Shown: positions 36,645 through 45,759 of the stretch, piece after piece
How the letters are laid out: the number at the start of each line of letters is the position of its first letter
Position numbering within the stretch: position 1 is the first letter of the stretch
Source of the DNA: Lysinibacillus louembei
Lineage (GTDB): Bacteria; Bacillota; Bacilli; Bacillales_A; Planococcaceae
Assembly (NCBI RefSeq): GCF_033880585.1
Contig: NZ_CP137624.1
Span: 496,001 to 560,000 of the forward strand
Direction of reading: 5' to 3'
DNA: 64,000 nt
Made by a program: the position numbers and the translations under genes
The notes under the pieces: model-generated
Databases searched by the model: none
Told to the model about the DNA's origin: nothing
Seen by the model: the letters and a program-made list of their open reading frames with translations, nothing else

Positions 36645-37460
36645 TTACATATATAAGAATCTAAAATTAAAAGCGATACTTTGAATCGTACCGCCCTCCA
36701 CTGTGAATATATTTTGTCCAGGTGCTAAGGAAATTAGCTTTTTATTTGTCTCTTTAAATACCGACAAACCATTTTTCAATGTTTGTATCCCTTTTAATAC
36801 TAGCGTATCGTTTACGGTTAATGTGCCGCCATATTTATAAACATCGCCCGTTGTTTGATTCGTTATTTGCAAATAAGATGCGGCGTTTGCCTTCACTATA
36901 ATTTCAAGCTCATGCTGACGTGGATCAATCAATGCATTGCCAATGTTTTCAATACTGAAATGATTTGAGCTATGTTCATAGCTGTATGTTTTATCCCAAT
37001 CTATTCCCATGCCCCATCCCCATAAATCGGCATCCCATTGTTTCGTGCTTTGTAAATTTAAGGATGTTCCTACCGATTCAGCAAATAAGTTTTCCATCCG
37101 AAATTGCACATCAAAGCTGTTCATATGTGTGGAAGGCTCCATAGATAGCTGCTGCATTAAACGAACCTTATAGCGTTTATAAGGCTCTCTTTTAAAAATG
37201 ATATAAAATGGCTTCTCCTGTAAAAATAAAGCATTCAATTCATCGCGCAGTAAATAATAATCATAAATATCCTGTACGATATATAAAAATCTCACAGTAA
37301 TGACACGTTGTTTAAAATTGCTCGCTGTGACAATATCGCCATTGCCTTCCACAGATTGAATGGTGTGTGCTATTTCAACAGAGGGAATATCATGAAAAAG
37401 CCTTTTTAAACTATAGTTGGCAATATCATAACGAGTGCCATTTTCTAGTTCGATAATCAT
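36645..37460 (-). CDS. Distal tail protein (Dit-like)
   Basis: 271 residues with the start MIIELENGTRYDIANYSLKR and the internal YYLLRDELNALFLQEKPFYI, a pattern of siphovirus Dit (tail component, SPP1 gp19.1-like) proteins: an N-terminal belt domain and a C-terminal galectin-like domain (FRFLYM end). Dit forms the hexameric ring that links the tail tube to the baseplate. The gene overlaps the tape-measure stop by 4 bases (ATGA), which implies translational coupling. Confidence 0.8.
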   Translation of the reverse strand: MIIELENGTRYDIANYSLKRLFHDIPSVEIAHTIQSVEGNGDIVTASNFKQRVITVRFLYIVQDIYDYYLLRDELNALFLQEKPFYIIFKREPYKRYKVRLMQQLSMEPSTHMNSFDVQFRMENLFAESVGTSLNLQSTKQWDADLWGWGMGIDWDKTYSYEHSSNHFSIENIGNALIDPRQHELEIIVKANAASYLQITNQTTGDVYKYGGTLTVNDTLVLKGIQTLKNGLSVFKETNKKLISLAPGQNIFTVEGGTIQSIAFNFRFLYM

Positions 37461-40400
37461 AGCACCACTCCTTTCGTTAACGCAGAAAGATTGGCATTAC
37501 TATATTGGTGCGTTGATACAGCATTTGCTACCTCTTTGCCATCCATCGCAACAATCGTTTGTACTGGGCGACCTGCTAATTGTGTAATTGCTTCTACTAA
37601 TGAAGCTAAATCGATATTCGCACCACGCTGAATGATTTGTGTTTGTGCAATGTGATTAGCCTTTGATTTTTGAGTGGATGATGCTAGCGATCCATATACC
37701 GTGTTCATGGTGTCTTGCAATTTTAAGCTGGAATGCTTAATGCCTCCTACCAATCGCTCATTTAACTCGACTTCAAAGCCTTTTGAATAAAGTGAGGTTG
37801 AGCCAAGGTCAAGTGCTTGCTTAATTGATTGGGCAATTTCCGCCGCCTTTTGTGCAATAGCTGGCGCAGTATCACTCAGGCTTTTTAGCAATCCTTTACC
37901 TGCATTTTCACCAAAGGCATCTAGCATAAGCAATTCATCATCGGCTGCTTCAGCAATCGCCTGTACTGTACTTTGATAAGCCTTTTGTGCCTCTATTTTT
38001 TCCTTTGTTCCATCTTTGAAAAGGTTAGCCGATTTTCTCCATACCTCTGCCTCTTGAAGAAGATTTAGCTGATCCAATACCTTCTTCTCGCTAATAAATT
38101 GTTTAATTGCCTCTAAACGTTCTTTATCACTATCCGCATGTAACAGCGCTCTATCTTGCAGTGCTTTTGCTTCAATGGCATTTACCTTTTGCTCACTCTG
38201 CTCTTTTATCTGCACAATGGCATTTGCTTCATCGACTGTAAGAGCACGTTTTTTAGATGCTGCTGTTTGTCTAATTTTCTCGATGTCATCTGCAGCTTTT
38301 TGCTCAATTGCTTCAATTTCTGTATTGGCATCCTGTGCTATTTTTTTTTCATTTTTACGGAAGTCGATTGATACCTGCTCAAGTCCTTTTGTTAAATCTG
38401 TCATCACTTGATTCAGCTGCTGTTGTCTCTCGCTCATCCCAATTTCCATACCACGCACTGTGTCAGCACCTATTGCTGCAAAGACACGCGATGGAGATTT
38501 AATGCCTAACAGGGACTTCGCTTTGTTGATTACGCCATCCACAACACCTGTAATGGATTCAATCGCATTCACCGCCATATTGGAGATACCTCTAATTAAA
38601 CCTTCAATAATATTTTTCCCAATTTCAATGAATTTCTCTGGTAATACGGTAATACGCTCAAGCATGCCATCTTTAATTTCAGTCATTTTATTGATAACAT
38701 TTGTTTTCATTGTAGATATCGTATTGAAGAAATTAGTTGAAAGATCTTTTACAAATTGCCATACAGAGCTAGCCATTGTAGATATCGTTTCTTTTACTGA
38801 GGTGCTTAAGCTGCTAAAAGATGTAACTACATTATTCCAGAGGTTTTTAACTGTATTAATAACATTTGTTCCTAACCCTTTAAAGAAATTGACAATCGAT
38901 AGAGAAAAATTTGAAACGGTTGTCGATACAGTTGTTCCCATTGTCGAAAAGAAGCTTGCAATATTATCCCACATTCCTTTGAGTAGGCTGATACCTGCCT
39001 GGGCAAGCTCTGTGAAGATTTTTTTAATACCACCAAAGAATGTCAATGTTGTCCACCCGATAATTAGCTCAATAGCACCAGAGAATAGCTGCTTAATTCC
39101 TTCCCACATGGCAGAGAAATCGCCTGTAAATAAGCCACTAAATATTTTCACAGCGCCCATAATAATATCGAGCGCACCATTAATCACATTTTGAATGGCT
39201 GTCCATACGGTTTCAATGACAAATTGTATAGCAGGCATCACAAAGTCAATAACACCCTTAATGGTATTAAAAACATTTTCAACAGCCTGCATAATTTGTG
39301 TGCCATTTTCATCCCAAAACTGTTTAATTAATGCGATTTTTTCCCCAATAAAAGAAGCCACTGCTTCAAAAACAATGACTGCGACCTCCTTTATTTGATT
39401 AAACACATTTTGAACATTTTCTCTAAAGGTTTCAGAATTTTGGTATGCGGCTACTAAAGCAATTCCTATTCCTGCAATGGCTGCAATAACTAAGCCTACA
39501 GGAGATAATATCGCTCCTACAGCAGCAGCTAGTGCAGGCCATGCTGTAACTAAGCCTGCAATTGCAGGCATCAATGTAGCAAATGCACCAACTAAAATGC
39601 TAATCGTCATGGCAATCGCTGTGATAGCTGCAACAAGGCTTGCGTTATTACTTACCCACTCCGCTATTTTTCCAACAAAATCAGCGATCACTTCAAAAAC
39701 AGGCTGAAGTGAGTCCTTGATTTGCTTGCCAGCATCAGCAATGCGCATCAACGGATCAGCATTTACTCCATTGATAGTATCCGTTACACCTTGCATATTT
39801 TCTGCTGTTTGATCTTGTGCATTCGCAAGCCCTTGGAAAACAGATATCATATCATTAACTTGCAGACCTGTTTCTGTCCCAAATATCTCCATCGCTAAGC
39901 TGTTTTTTAAAGAATCATCCTCAATGGTTTGAAGCCAGCTTGATACTTCTCCCATTGCTGATGCTCCATCTTCTCCACCTTTTGCAACAGCTTGACCCCA
40001 TGCCTGAAATTGCTTTAATGAAACATCTGTACCTTCTAGTAGCTTGGCTAACGAATTAGGCACTTCCTGACCAAAGCTTTTCATATTGTTATTGGCTGTC
40101 TTAATACCATCATTTAATTTACTTACATCAAAGTTCTTTAAATCGATACCTTTTTCAAAACAGCCTGTATTTCGTTTGTAGTAAAGCCTACTTCCTTCAT
40201 TTGCTGCCCATAGCTTGCGATTGTATCTAACTGCTCAGGGGGAAAGCCTGATTTTAATAAGCTGTCTATAAGACCTAATGCTTCTTCATTGCTTATACCT
40301 AATGCTGCCCCTACATCATTGACCTCTTGAACAAGCTCAGCAAAATCGATTTGGCCATATACGTTTGCAATCGCCCCTGCCCCTTGAATAATAGAGGCAT

Positions 40401-41235
40401 TTGCTTCATCTGATTGATCTTTATTCAAGGCCCATTGCTTACGAACCCCTTCTAATGCGGTTTCTTGATCTCCGATATATGTTGTAACTGTTGTCACCGA
40501 GTCTCGTATCGTTGCCACACTTTCTTCAGGTACATCAAACATAATATCTATTTTCGTATTTAAGCTAGATACATCTAAGGCCTGTGTTACAACGCTTGTC
40601 ACATTGCTAGTTAAAGAGCCTGCTTGTTTCTGAGCAAAGTCATTAAGGGCATTACTTGCATCCCCAGCTTTTTTGCTAATGCCTTCTAAATCCTTTTTAA
40701 CTTGATCTAGGCTTGCTCCTTCGCCGGCACTCCTTAGTGCATTTCGCATTTCATCAATGTTTGCACTAGCTCCTAAAGTATTTCGCCCCATCAGCTTTAA
40801 TGCTTTATTTATTTCATCTGTAGAAGCTGTTCCATTGCGGATGGCGTTCGTTAAACGCGTACCTAAAACATCCGCAAAAGAGCTAACATCCGTTTCTGTC
40901 GCTTCAAAAAAAGTAGATAATTCTTTAGTTGCTTGCGCTAACTTCTCTTGCTCTTTTGTTGAACTGTTTAATTGTGCACTATATCTTCGTAGTTGAGCCT
41001 CAACCCTCGACTGCGTTTCCTGAAGCGTGTTTAATTTTTGCCCAGCTATTTCAGATGATTGTTGCAAAAGCTCCATTTTTTGCTTAATTAAATCTACATT
41101 GCCAGCATCTAATTTTAATCCACGCTCTACTTTTTTTAGTGCCTGCTGTACCCTATTGCTTTCTTGCGTTATCTCTTTTAGAGCGGCCGCTATTTTTTTT
41201 GCTTCATCATTGCTTCCACTTTGATTACTCGCCAA
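37457..41235 (-). CDS. Tape-measure protein, interrupted by a one-base frameshift
   Basis: Sets tail length and has the longest coding sequence of the module (about 1,260 residues when joined). The first part starts at TTG 41235, 8 bases after AAAGGTGG, and is coiled coil (LKEITQESNRVQQALKKVER). It stops at TAA near 40139. The second part continues in the -1 frame from IDLKNFDVSKLND and contains hydrophobic stretches (AITAIAMTISILVGAFATLM) and a C-terminal coil. The junction is TTG AAA AAG GTA; one more A restores LKKGIDLKNF. So this is either a lost A in an A5 run, a sequencing error or -1 slippage at AAAAAG. Confidence 0.8.
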
Positions 41236-41268
41236 TACTACCACCACCTTTTGTACTAAATTGACATA

Positions 41269-41828
41269 TTAAAAGCTATCAAAATCAATTTGATTCGCAT
41301 GTCTAGTTTTTGGCTTTTTATTTGGATTTTTACTCTCCAAATATTCATCTATATAATCTAAAACCATACCAAAGGACATCGTTTCAAGATCATCGTGTGT
41401 CAAATGACATTCTCGACACAACACTAAAAATTGTTCGGTGCTGATCTGGCTTGCGCCAGCAGCACCGCTATATGTTATTTTTTTTTAGAAGCGATTGTTT
41501 TTTCAAGCAAGCTTTGTAAAGGCTCAATAATATCTAAAATCGGGAATTCATCAAAGGATTCAAGCCAGCTTAGAGGATCTTGAATGGTATTGTCTGCTGT
41601 TTTAGCAAAAGTCCATGCAATGTCGTAAAACATATTAAAATCAATATTTTCACGCATCCAGCTAACTTTTTCTCCTTCTTCCATCTCCTCAAAGCCTTTA
41701 TTTGTAGCACCCATACTTAAAATATCCTTAAGTAAATCACGTTGGAATTGCATCATATAACGTTTTGCTACTGCACCATTCGATTTGAATGGAATTTGTT
41801 TACCATCAATTGTTAATGTAATCTCCAT
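41269..41828 (-). CDS. Tail assembly chaperone GT form by -1 ribosomal frameshift
   Basis: Frame-extended product of the tail chaperone gene. Frame 0 runs 41828-41475 and ends GCT TCT A9 TAA. A -1 shift within the A9 run (41478-41486; slippery A AAA AAA) continues as ITYSGAAGASQISTEQF and reaches TAA at 41269, adding about 68 residues with CRECHLTHDDLETMSFGMV and DYIDEYLES. This is the classic lambda G/GT arrangement of tailed phages, in which both forms chaperone the tape measure. The extension overlaps no other gene and fills an otherwise empty 200-base gap before the tape-measure gene. Confidence 0.85.
41475..41828 (-). CDS. Tail assembly chaperone G form
   Basis: 117 residues: MEITLTIDGKQIPFKSNGAV is followed by FQRDLLKDILSMG and WTFAKTADNTIQDPLSWLES. 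The beta-then-helical layout and the neighbour order (major tail protein, chaperone, tape measure) match Gram-positive siphovirus chaperones of the gp13/gpG kind. AATGGAGA serves as the start region and a strong ribosome binding site lies upstream of the major tail gene. The unshifted product is expected in excess over GT. Confidence 0.82.
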   Translation of the reverse strand: MEITLTIDGKQIPFKSNGAVAKRYMMQFQRDLLKDILSMGATNKGFEEMEEGEKVSWMRENIDFNMFYDIAWTFAKTADNTIQDPLSWLESFDEFPILDIIEPLQSLLEKTIASKKK

Positions 41829-41848
41829 TGTTTAGTCTCCCATCATAA

Positions 41849-42421
41849 TTAAGGTGCTGGTACTACTACTGGTTGAAATACACTTGAATACCAAGCATTA
41901 TAAACAACATCTTCTGTCTCACCTGTTGTTGAGCGTTTTACGACACCATCAATTGTTGGCGCAGCGACAAATGCCAGCTCCTGTGTGCCTGGCTCAGTTG
42001 TTTCACCCTTTGTTTGACCAGTTAATCCAGGGCGAGAAATGGTTACATTATATAAAGCATGACGTGTAGCCTTTACATCGCCATCAAATTCAAATAACAA
42101 TGCCACTGTTTTCGGCTTAGCATTCGATGTTTCTGTTAAAACACCATCTGCACTTAATTCATCGCCTAATACATCTACTCGGAACTGCTGCAATAATGTT
42201 GCAACCGTTAATGTACCAGAATAACCTGTATTTGTAGATGAAGTGTAATACACACGATCATCTGCATAGAAGTCAGCCTGCTCACCACGTGCTTCTAAAG
42301 TTAAAGATACAGCCCCTGGGAATGCTACTGGTGCAGCATATGTGAATTGCCCATCTGTGCCTTCCGTTGCTACTGCATAATGTACGTTTTTAATACCAAA
42401 TTGAACTTTGTTTTCTGTCAT
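41849..42421 (-). CDS. Major tail protein (tail tube)
   Basis: 190 residues, beginning TENKVQFGIKNVHYAVATEG. The segments PGAVSLTLEARGEQADFYAD, SSTNTGYSGTLTVA and RHALYNVTISRPG are typical of the phi13/TP901-like major tail protein family that polymerises into the tube. AGGAGG lies 9 bases before the ATG. It is the first structural gene of the operon: no capsid, portal or head-completion gene precedes it. Confidence 0.85.
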   Translation of the reverse strand: MTENKVQFGIKNVHYAVATEGTDGQFTYAAPVAFPGAVSLTLEARGEQADFYADDRVYYTSSTNTGYSGTLTVATLLQQFRVDVLGDELSADGVLTETSNAKPKTVALLFEFDGDVKATRHALYNVTISRPGLTGQTKGETTEPGTQELAFVAAPTIDGVVKRSTTGETEDVVYNAWYSSVFQPVVVPAP

Positions 42422-42826
42422 AAAAATGACCTCCTAGGTTAATTAATTTTTTTGTAAAATAAAAACTCCTTATGCATCATGTGACGATAGGAGCCTACTG
42501 CTTAATAAAATTGTGTCATTGTAGTACTAACGCCGCTTTTTCATCATGTTCTCAGCTCCGTCCATAGATTGTCATTGTTTTAGCTATTAATAATCTTCCA
42601 TTACTATCTACTTCATTGTGATTCTCTCCTTTCTGCCAATAACAAAAGAAGCCTATTCATGAGAATAGACTTCTTTTGTTAATTTATTTTTCACTGTTGC
42701 CTCAAAAGTTAAGCACATCCGGTGAAATGAAGGTTGATAGCCTTTTGCATAACTATCACGTTATCATCATAATATGATTTAGCAATAAAATTAATAGCCA
42801 CAATATAGAGTAAGTTTATAATAAGT
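42422..42826 (-). other. 400-bp gap before the tail genes, with hairpins and a decayed reading frame
   Basis: No intact gene is visible. A terminator-like hairpin lies at 42642-42681 (ACAAAAGAAG and CTTCTTTTGT arms), just downstream of the activator gene, and a weaker CTCCTAT/ATAAGGAG hairpin lies near 42466-42494. Between them a ribosome binding site (AAAGGAGAG) leads into a frame reading NEVDSNGRLLIAKTMTIYG that is broken by stops. It may be a decayed small phage gene. Confidence 0.45.
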
Positions 42827-43213
42827 TTATGAAGCACCATGAAATTTCATCAATCGTTTAATTTGAGAATGCTTCGTGTAAATATATTGTGCACTGTAGC
42901 CTAAGTCTTCTGCTACATGTTCTAACGTCTTTCCTTCAATATACTTTCCATAAATAATCTTTTGCTCAATGCCTTTGAATTTTTTTATTAACTGCTCTAA
43001 ATCATATAAATCGTTTAATTTGTGGGCTAATTCATACTCAATAATTTCAATGCGCTCCTCCAGCCTTGCTCCATCCGATTCTGCTGTCAGCTTATACTTT
43101 GCTAAATCACCATGCATCCAACGCTGTAGCTCCTTTTTCGAGCGACTTAAATTTTGTTCAAAATAACTAATTTCATCCTCCAATTGCTGATAATCCTTTA
43201 ACCATTCGTACAT
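42827..43213 (-). CDS. Phage late-gene activator with sigma-region-4-like HTH (ArpU type)
   Basis: About 129 residues. The N-terminal half is a long coil (EDEISYFEQNLSRSKKELQR). The C-terminal half contains IEGKTLEHVAEDLGYSAQYI, then YTKHSQIKRLMKF, a sigma-70 region-4-type helix-turn-helix as found in ArpU/RinA-like phage regulators. The start at 43213 follows GGAAGG by eight bases; an upstream GTG overlaps the site. Such proteins usually switch on the packaging and structural genes; here the next genes encode only a tail and lysis functions. Confidence 0.72.
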   Translation of the reverse strand: MYEWLKDYQQLEDEISYFEQNLSRSKKELQRWMHGDLAKYKLTAESDGARLEERIEIIEYELAHKLNDLYDLEQLIKKFKGIEQKIIYGKYIEGKTLEHVAEDLGYSAQYIYTKHSQIKRLMKFHGAS

Positions 43214-43261
43214 TTGCTGCACCTTCCTTTTGATTATTTTGATATGTATTATGTAATTTAA

Positions 43262-43372
43262 TTAATTTGCCCTTTGAAAACATAAAATTTTAAAAATAGA
43301 CTGAATATACCTTCGACTCATCCTTCGTTTAAATAATTCAGCTCAAGCTTGTATTGTTAAATACTTTGACAT
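43262..43372 (-). pseudogene. Remnant of a small helix-turn-helix (excisionase-like) gene
   Basis: AGGAGGGG precedes ATG at 43372. The frame reads MSKYLTIQA, then TGA, then AELFKRRMSRRYIQS and ends at 43262. MSKYLTIQxxAELFK is the usual opening of HTH_17/excisionase proteins. The internal stop after nine residues and the short end suggest decay. Confidence 0.5.
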
Positions 43373-43420
43373 CGTTCCCCTCCTTATATGGAATAATCAT
43401 TTCAACAAAAAGTGAATCCA

Positions 43421-43656
43421 TTGACTTAAAGTATCCAATAGTATAAAATTAGTGTACAGCTAAATAAAACTTATAAAAGCCTATTACGGTATACTTGATT
43501 TGTCTCTTAACAACGTAGATATACGGTAAGTAAGGCTATTTATATATACTGGGATTTAGCTAATAACTTAGCCTATGAGAATAAAATAATATAATTGGAT
43601 ACAAAAATCAATGATACAATATCCAAAAGTATAATTTATTTTTATTCAAGTATCCA
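43421..43656. promoter_or_regulatory. Divergent control region with repeated TATCCA operators
   Basis: GTATCCA occurs at 43431 and 43650, TATCCA at 43620 and the inverted form TGGATAC at 43596; AGTATAA accompanies two of them (TATCCAATAGTATAA, TATCCAAAAGTATAA). TTGACT (43421) and TAAAAT (43444), 17 bases apart, form a plus-strand promoter over the first site. The last site touches the repressor ribosome binding site, which suggests autoregulation. Confidence 0.6.
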
Positions 43657-43670
43657 GAAAGGTTGATACT

Positions 43671-44096
43671 ATGTTATTTGACAGAGTCAAAAAACTAGCA
43701 GAAGAACGTGGAGAAAATTTAAAAACAGTTGCTCAAAAACTAAGTTTTAGTGAAAATGCTTTTTATAAATGGAAAACGCAAAGTCCTAAATCTGAAACTT
43801 TAGAAAAGACAGCAGACTATTTTGATGTGAGTACCGATTATTTACTAGGTCGCACTGACCAAAAGCGCTATTACGATTTAACCGAGAAGGATGAGCAATC
43901 GATACAGGAAGAGCTCCAAAAAATGATTGAAGGATTATCTAATAGCGGACATGCTGCGTTTGATGGACGAACATTAGACGAATTAAGTGAAGAGGAATTG
44001 GAAGATCGAGAATTGTTACTATCCAGCTTAGAAAATTCTCTACGACTTGCTAAAAGAGTAGCTAAACAAAAATTTACACCTAAAAAATATAGATAG
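43671..44096 (+). CDS. XRE-family repressor (ImmR/CI-like)
   Basis: 141 residues. The N-terminal helix-turn-helix (VKKLAEERGENLKTVAQKLS, then ENAFYKWKTQ and TADYFDVSTDYLLGRTD) is typical of XRE repressors of Gram-positive mobile elements. The C-terminal half is acidic and helical. It probably binds the TATCCA sites upstream and holds the tail operon off. The gene lies 70 bases before an ImmA/IrrE-type protease, the usual partner that cuts such repressors in ICEBs1 and phi105. Confidence 0.85.
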   Translation: MLFDRVKKLAEERGENLKTVAQKLSFSENAFYKWKTQSPKSETLEKTADYFDVSTDYLLGRTDQKRYYDLTEKDEQSIQEELQKMIEGLSNSGHAAFDGRTLDELSEEELEDRELLLSSLENSLRLAKRVAKQKFTPKKYR

Positions 44097-44169
44097 TCAT
44101 GCTGTTATTTCCCTATCACTAAGAAAATTAGTTATAATATACTTAAAAGTATCGTTAAAGTAGGAAGTG

Positions 44170-44628
44170 ATGAATTTGTCACAAATTAAAAACTTAGTCA
44201 ATCAGCTAATCAAAAAGCATCGTACGCTTGATCCATTTGAACTTGCTGAGCGCATGGGAATAATCATTGTTTATGAGCCTTTAGGAAGTACTTTAGGTTA
44301 CTTTAGCAAGCAGTTTAGAGTCCCTATCATTCATATTAATCAGGATGTTAGCAAAGAAATACAAACGTTTATTTGTGCTCACGAGCTTGGCCATGCTGTC
44401 CAGCACGCCAATGTGAACACAACCTTTTTAAAAAGGCATACCCTTTTATCCACTGAAAAAATTGAAATAGAGGCGAATACGTTTGCTATTGAATTACTGT
44501 TACCAGATGAATATTTTAATGAAAAAAATAATACTAACTTTACCATCTATGAAGCAATTGAAAGTTACGGTGTTCCTACAGAGCTACTAATTTTGAAAAA
44601 CTTAGATGGTAAAAAACTTGCCCTTTAA
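44170..44628 (+). CDS. ImmA/IrrE-family metallopeptidase
   Basis: About 152 residues with the zinc motif HELGH in FICAHELGHAVQHANVNT and an EIEANTFAIELLLP segment that supplies the third ligand (Glu). ImmA proteins cleave and inactivate the neighbouring XRE repressor, for example after DNA damage. The ATG at 44170 is used with AGGAAG upstream; a GTG at 44167 is the alternative. It is co-directional with the repressor and is the last gene of the phage-like block. Confidence 0.88.
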   Translation: MNLSQIKNLVNQLIKKHRTLDPFELAERMGIIIVYEPLGSTLGYFSKQFRVPIIHINQDVSKEIQTFICAHELGHAVQHANVNTTFLKRHTLLSTEKIEIEANTFAIELLLPDEYFNEKNNTNFTIYEAIESYGVPTELLILKNLDGKKLAL

Positions 44629-44800
44629 CAGAACGTACATTCTATTGTGGAGCGGAAATTATCTTGATCAGCAAAACCTCTTCTACTCTTTATATCATCT
44701 ATTGCAAACATGATTTCTATAGAGTAGGAATAGTATGATTAAATATTTTTATTGCTCTCTAACGTTATTTTAGTTATAATTCATATTTGTGCTTATGCAC

Positions 44801-44840
44801 CGTGGTTCGTAACCATCCCACGTGAACAAAACTAGGAGGA
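44801..44840 (+). promoter_or_regulatory. PreQ1-I riboswitch of queT
   Basis: CGTGGTTCGTAACCATCCCACG forms the conserved stem-loop (CGTGG/CCACG with C-rich loop) and is followed by an A-rich tail, AACAAAACTAGGAGG, that contains the ribosome binding site. The pattern fits class I preQ1 aptamers, whose pseudoknot hides the Shine-Dalgarno sequence. Confidence 0.85.
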
Positions 44841-44847
44841 ATTGAAT

Positions 44848-45333
44848 ATGAAGGTCAAATTTTTAGCTACGAGCGCTATTATTGCGGCACTGTATATCGC
44901 AGTGACAATGCTTGTTGCACCAATTAGCTTTGGACAAGTACAGTTTCGCATTGCGGAGATGTTTAACCATTTAGTTGCATTTAATCCACGTTATATCGTA
45001 GGTGTGACCCTTGGTGTACTTATTTCCAATTTTTTATTATCATCAGTTGGACCGCTCGATTTAATTTTCGGTGTAGGTCATACAATTATCACATTAGGCA
45101 TTTTTATTTTTATTTGTAAATTTGTCAAAAATATTTGGGCACGTTTGATTATCAATACATTTTTATTTACATTTACAATGTTTATTATTGCGTACCAATT
45201 AAATTTAGTGTTAGAGCTACCATTTTGGGAAACATGGCTCTTCGTGGCGGCAGGCGAATTTACTGTATTAGCAGTGAGCGCACCAATTATGTATGCATTG
45301 AACAAACGACTTGACTTTAAAAATTTAATATAG
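44848..45333 (+). CDS. queT: Queuosine precursor transporter QueT
   Basis: S-component of an energy-coupling-factor (ECF) importer for a queuine precursor. The product has about 161 residues and five to six membrane helices. LVAPISFGQVQFRIAEMFNH is the hallmark of the QueT family, and ATSAIIAALYIAVTM and GPLDLIFGVGHTIITLG also fit. The ATG at 44848 lies 7 bases after AGGAGGA, which is preferred to a TTG at 44842. The preQ1-I aptamer in the leader independently supports the substrate. It has its own terminator. Confidence 0.92.
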   Translation: MKVKFLATSAIIAALYIAVTMLVAPISFGQVQFRIAEMFNHLVAFNPRYIVGVTLGVLISNFLLSSVGPLDLIFGVGHTIITLGIFIFICKFVKNIWARLIINTFLFTFTMFIIAYQLNLVLELPFWETWLFVAAGEFTVLAVSAPIMYALNKRLDFKNLI

Positions 45334-45341
45334 AATTTTTC

Positions 45342-45370
45342 AACTGAATGCTTAAAGCATTCAGTTTTTT
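45342..45370 (+). terminator. Terminator of queT
   Basis: The stem AACTGAATGCTT/AAGCATTCAGTT, followed by TTTTTT, starts a few bases after the stop. Confidence 0.85.
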
Positions 45371-45383
45371 TAATCAGAATTAA

Positions 45384-45412
45384 TTGACTTTTCTGTACAT
45401 ACCTTTTACAAT
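45384..45412 (+). promoter_or_regulatory. Sigma-A promoter of the trp operon
   Basis: TTGACT (45384-45389), a 17-base spacer and TACAAT (45407-45412) give an almost perfect promoter. The T-box leader follows about 10 bases later. Confidence 0.88.
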
Positions 45413-45424
45413 GACACTACATCT

Positions 45425-45740
45425 TTGTTCGGGTATGGTAGCAGGTTGCGGGAGCGCGACCACCAAGAGACGAGATGAGTAGAGTTTGAGCTGAGAAAAA
45501 TTGATGACTAAGAATAGTAGCTATTGTTTTATGTGAGAGAGAGTGCATGTTGGGTGGAAATGCACCATAAACAGTAGTGAATGGGCCTTAGGAGAGCTGT
45601 CGGCTTTTTTGTCGATGGACGGATTCCCTACGTTATAAGGGCATGAGTGGAAGCAAATAGGCTTCAAGCTGAGGTGGCAACGCGGTATTTATCGTCCTCT
45701 ACAAAAGGAACAATTCCTTTTGTAGAGGACTTTTTTTATT
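45425..45740 (+). ncRNA. T-box riboswitch of the trp operon
   Basis: The conserved T-box sequence AGGTGGCAACGCGG is at 45672-45685. The leader also holds an AG-rich bulge region (GAGAGAGAGTGCATG), a CTATTGTTTTATG/CATAAACAGTAG stem and GGGCCTTAGGAG as in stem III. It ends in a 17-bp terminator (GTCCTCTACAAAAGGAA and its complement, then TTTTTTT) at 45694-45737. Uncharged tRNA should promote read-through. Tryptophan specificity is inferred from the genes below; I could not assign the specifier codon with certainty. Confidence 0.9.
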
Positions 45741-45759
45741 TTAAAAGGAGGAAAATGAA

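Noticed and set aside
43421-43449. Second phage-type promoter for the tail operon
   Set aside because: The TTGACT/TAAAAT pair points toward the repressor; I could not find an equally good pair on the minus strand, so the tail-operon promoter is left open.
30102-44628. Complete functional prophage
   Set aside because: No terminase, portal, capsid, head-tail connector, integrase, replication gene or att site could be found on either side.
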